Assembly (NCBI GenBank): GCA_013286085.1
Contig: JABDGK010000022.1
Location: forward strand, 1 to 33,508
Direction of reading: 5' to 3'
Length of the DNA: 33,508 nt
Origin: Gammaproteobacteria bacterium
Lineage (GTDB): Bacteria; Pseudomonadota; Gammaproteobacteria; DSM-16500
Positions 32,365 to 33,508 of this stretch are shown piece by piece (within the stretch, counting starts at the first letter, position 1; every line of letters starts with the position of its first letter). The notes beneath the pieces are model-generated. The model ran no database searches, was not told the DNA's origin, and saw nothing but the letters and a program-made list of their open reading frames with translations. Position numbers and translations under genes: made by a program.

Positions 32365-32394
32365 TGCAAAGACTTTTTGATCAGCTCTATTCTG
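32365..32394 (+). promoter_or_regulatory. Candidate promoter of the terminal membrane-protein gene
   Basis: TTGCAA followed after 18 bases by TATTCT matches the sigma-70 boxes at 4/6 each. It lies about 40 bases before the ATG at 32435 in the gap after hemL. Sequence prediction only. Confidence 0.3.
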
Positions 32395-32434
32395 TGTTAT
32401 CGTGAAAAACTCTATTCCAACAGGGATTTAGTCA

Positions 32435-33508
32435 ATGAAAATCCAAGATGTTGTTGATACGTTATGGGTGGAGACCTCGCGAGGTTTGGCGACAGTTGTA
32501 TCCATAGTGACAGCGACAGATACCTATAAAAATCTTGCTGGCACGGTATCTTCTTGGTGGAGTTTTGGTCGTAAAAAATCAGAGACTATCAATAATATTG
32601 CAATAACATACGATAATGTGAAGAACGCCTATAAGCAATCACCCGAGGTACGTACGATTATTTATCGTGGGTTGCTAGAGAACTTAGTGTGGTATGCGTT
32701 GCCTGTGATGGCTTATGAGAGATTGATAAAGCCTACGGTTGTGGATGATACCTTTCTTGAAGTTATTGATATGCCCATGCAAGGTATTTTTTATGGTGTA
32801 TGCGTGTGTATGTTTGTTAATGGTATCGCTTACAACTCGGCGTTTGATCAAGCACTCGGAAAGTTTGTTCCGCACAAGAAGTCAGGATCGGTTGGTCTAA
32901 ATAAAGCAAAGAAGCCAGAGGAAGTCGAACCCTGTCATTGCTCACCCATCACTCGTATTACGGCTAGTTTTGCAAGTGCCATGCATTACACTGCTTCAGT
33001 GGCCTCAGGCATGGTATTGTTTTGGTTGCCTCGTATTATACGTCATGAATTTGGCGTGGGTGATCGGTTAGTGCAAATAGGCGGGGCGAGCAGTTTTTTC
33101 GTGCGTGTATGTACTTATGGATATTGTTTGGTTTCAATGAAATATGCGCATCATAATGTTTGCGCTAAGCATCGATATCGTATTGCTACGAATAATAAAC
33201 TGTATTGCTTTTTAATAGGCGCAACATTTTTGAGTAGCAATTGGGCCGGTGCTTATGTACTGGATGTTATCGCTGGTACCCGCGGTAATTTTTTTCTTGA
33301 AGATGCGACGTTTAATCCGCTGTTCCAATTTTTTATGTTATTTTCTTTGTTAAAACAAGGTGTATTATCGCGTGATAATAAAAATGCGCGTGACCCACTT
33401 TTTTTACAGCAACGTTATGGCGAAAAGATAATGGGGTATGGCGTCAAAATGTTGATACAAGAAAGTGGTGCGCAAAATGCAAAAAGTGGATTGCAAACCA
33501 TGAATTCA
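32435..33508 (+). CDS. Uncharacterised multi-pass membrane protein, 5' part (3' end outside window)
   Basis: A frame open from the ATG at 32435 through the last base (358 codons, no stop), so the gene continues past the window. AGGGA lies about 8 bases upstream of the ATG. It begins MKIQDVVDTLWVETSRGL, then a soluble, charged stretch to about residue 80. About five or six hydrophobic segments follow (around VWYALPVMAYERLI, MQGIFYGVCVCMFVNGIAY, SASVASG-type helices near 185-200, KLYCFLIGATFLSSNWAGAY and FQFFMLFSLLKQG). It has a short Cys/His pair, CHC, near residue 168. I do not recognise the family. Homologues restricted to Legionellales would be worth looking for; possible roles include effector or envelope protein, both unproven. 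Confidence 0.8.
   Translation, partial: MKIQDVVDTLWVETSRGLATVVSIVTATDTYKNLAGTVSSWWSFGRKKSETINNIAITYDNVKNAYKQSPEVRTIIYRGLLENLVWYALPVMAYERLIKPTVVDDTFLEVIDMPMQGIFYGVCVCMFVNGIAYNSAFDQALGKFVPHKKSGSVGLNKAKKPEEVEPCHCSPITRITASFASAMHYTASVASGMVLFWLPRIIRHEFGVGDRLVQIGGASSFFVRVCTYGYCLVSMKYAHHNVCAKHRYRIATNNKLYCFLIGATFLSSNWAGAYVLDVIAGTRGNFFLEDATFNPLFQFFMLFSLLKQGVLSRDNKNARDPLFLQQRYGEKIMGYGVKMLIQESGAQNAKSGLQTMNS

Noticed and set aside
1-33508. CRISPR arrays, rRNA, tRNA genes or a prophage
   Set aside because: No regularly spaced direct repeats, no rRNA or tRNA-like sequence in the gaps, and no phage structural or integrase genes were seen.

Overview
The window is a chromosomal stretch from a gammaproteobacterium of the order Legionellales. 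The evidence is a set of Dot/Icm (type IVB secretion) genes at its left end. Having icmT-icmS directly beside dotDCB, and two genes that look like orphan effector candidates, suggests an intracellular, Coxiella-like or other non-Legionella member of the order. This placement is inferred from gene content only; no sequence comparison could be run.

Region 1 (1-10592). After the 3' end of yicC comes a Dot/Icm module. One minus-strand operon holds icmW, a low-complexity exported protein I do not recognise, and icmX, and it ends at a clear intrinsic terminator. A divergent plus-strand pair holds icmV-dotA (4-bp overlap). Next is a RAYT-type Y1 transposase gene bounded by perfect 26-bp inverted repeats, then the minus-strand operon dotD-dotC-dotB, and divergently icmT-icmS. 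These encode an inner-membrane channel component (DotA), the cytoplasmic ATPase (DotB), outer-membrane lipoproteins (DotC, DotD), small membrane proteins (IcmV, IcmT), a periplasmic factor (IcmX) and both halves of the IcmS-IcmW effector chaperone. The other dot/icm genes are not in the window. The module stops at a 239-bp inverted-repeat element (10614-10852).

Region 2 (10885-16894) is housekeeping. It holds yibN-grxC-secB-gpsA (minus, the order known from E. coli), comF and bioC (divergent, starts 3 bp apart), a near-perfect 78-bp hairpin at the bioC stop, and an N-acetylglucosamine salvage pair (BadF/BcrA-type kinase and nagA).

Region 3 (16950-28995) is rich in envelope genes. It holds two GT-C-type multi-pass glycosyltransferases, a 502-aa orphan protein, the minus-strand cluster hldE-gmk-rpoZ-spoT (LPS heptose supply, GMP kinase, RNA polymerase omega, ppGpp metabolism), an AAA/DUF4143 ATPase behind a palindrome, and an LpxL/HtrB-type lipid A acyltransferase.

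Region 4 (29065-33508) holds acylphosphatase, periplasmic Cu,Zn superoxide dismutase, a 56-aa rubredoxin, a Ser-rich orphan protein, hemL, and the 5' part of an unrecognised multi-pass membrane protein that runs off the window.

Dispersed hairpin elements sit in many intergenic gaps. They include a related gggtgg/ccaccc family, the hexamer-phased arms at 10614-10852, the 78-bp element at bioC and a compound palindrome after sodC. I saw no rRNA, tRNA or CRISPR array, and no gene-free stretch longer than 300 bases (the longest, 10593-10884, is mostly the 239-bp element).
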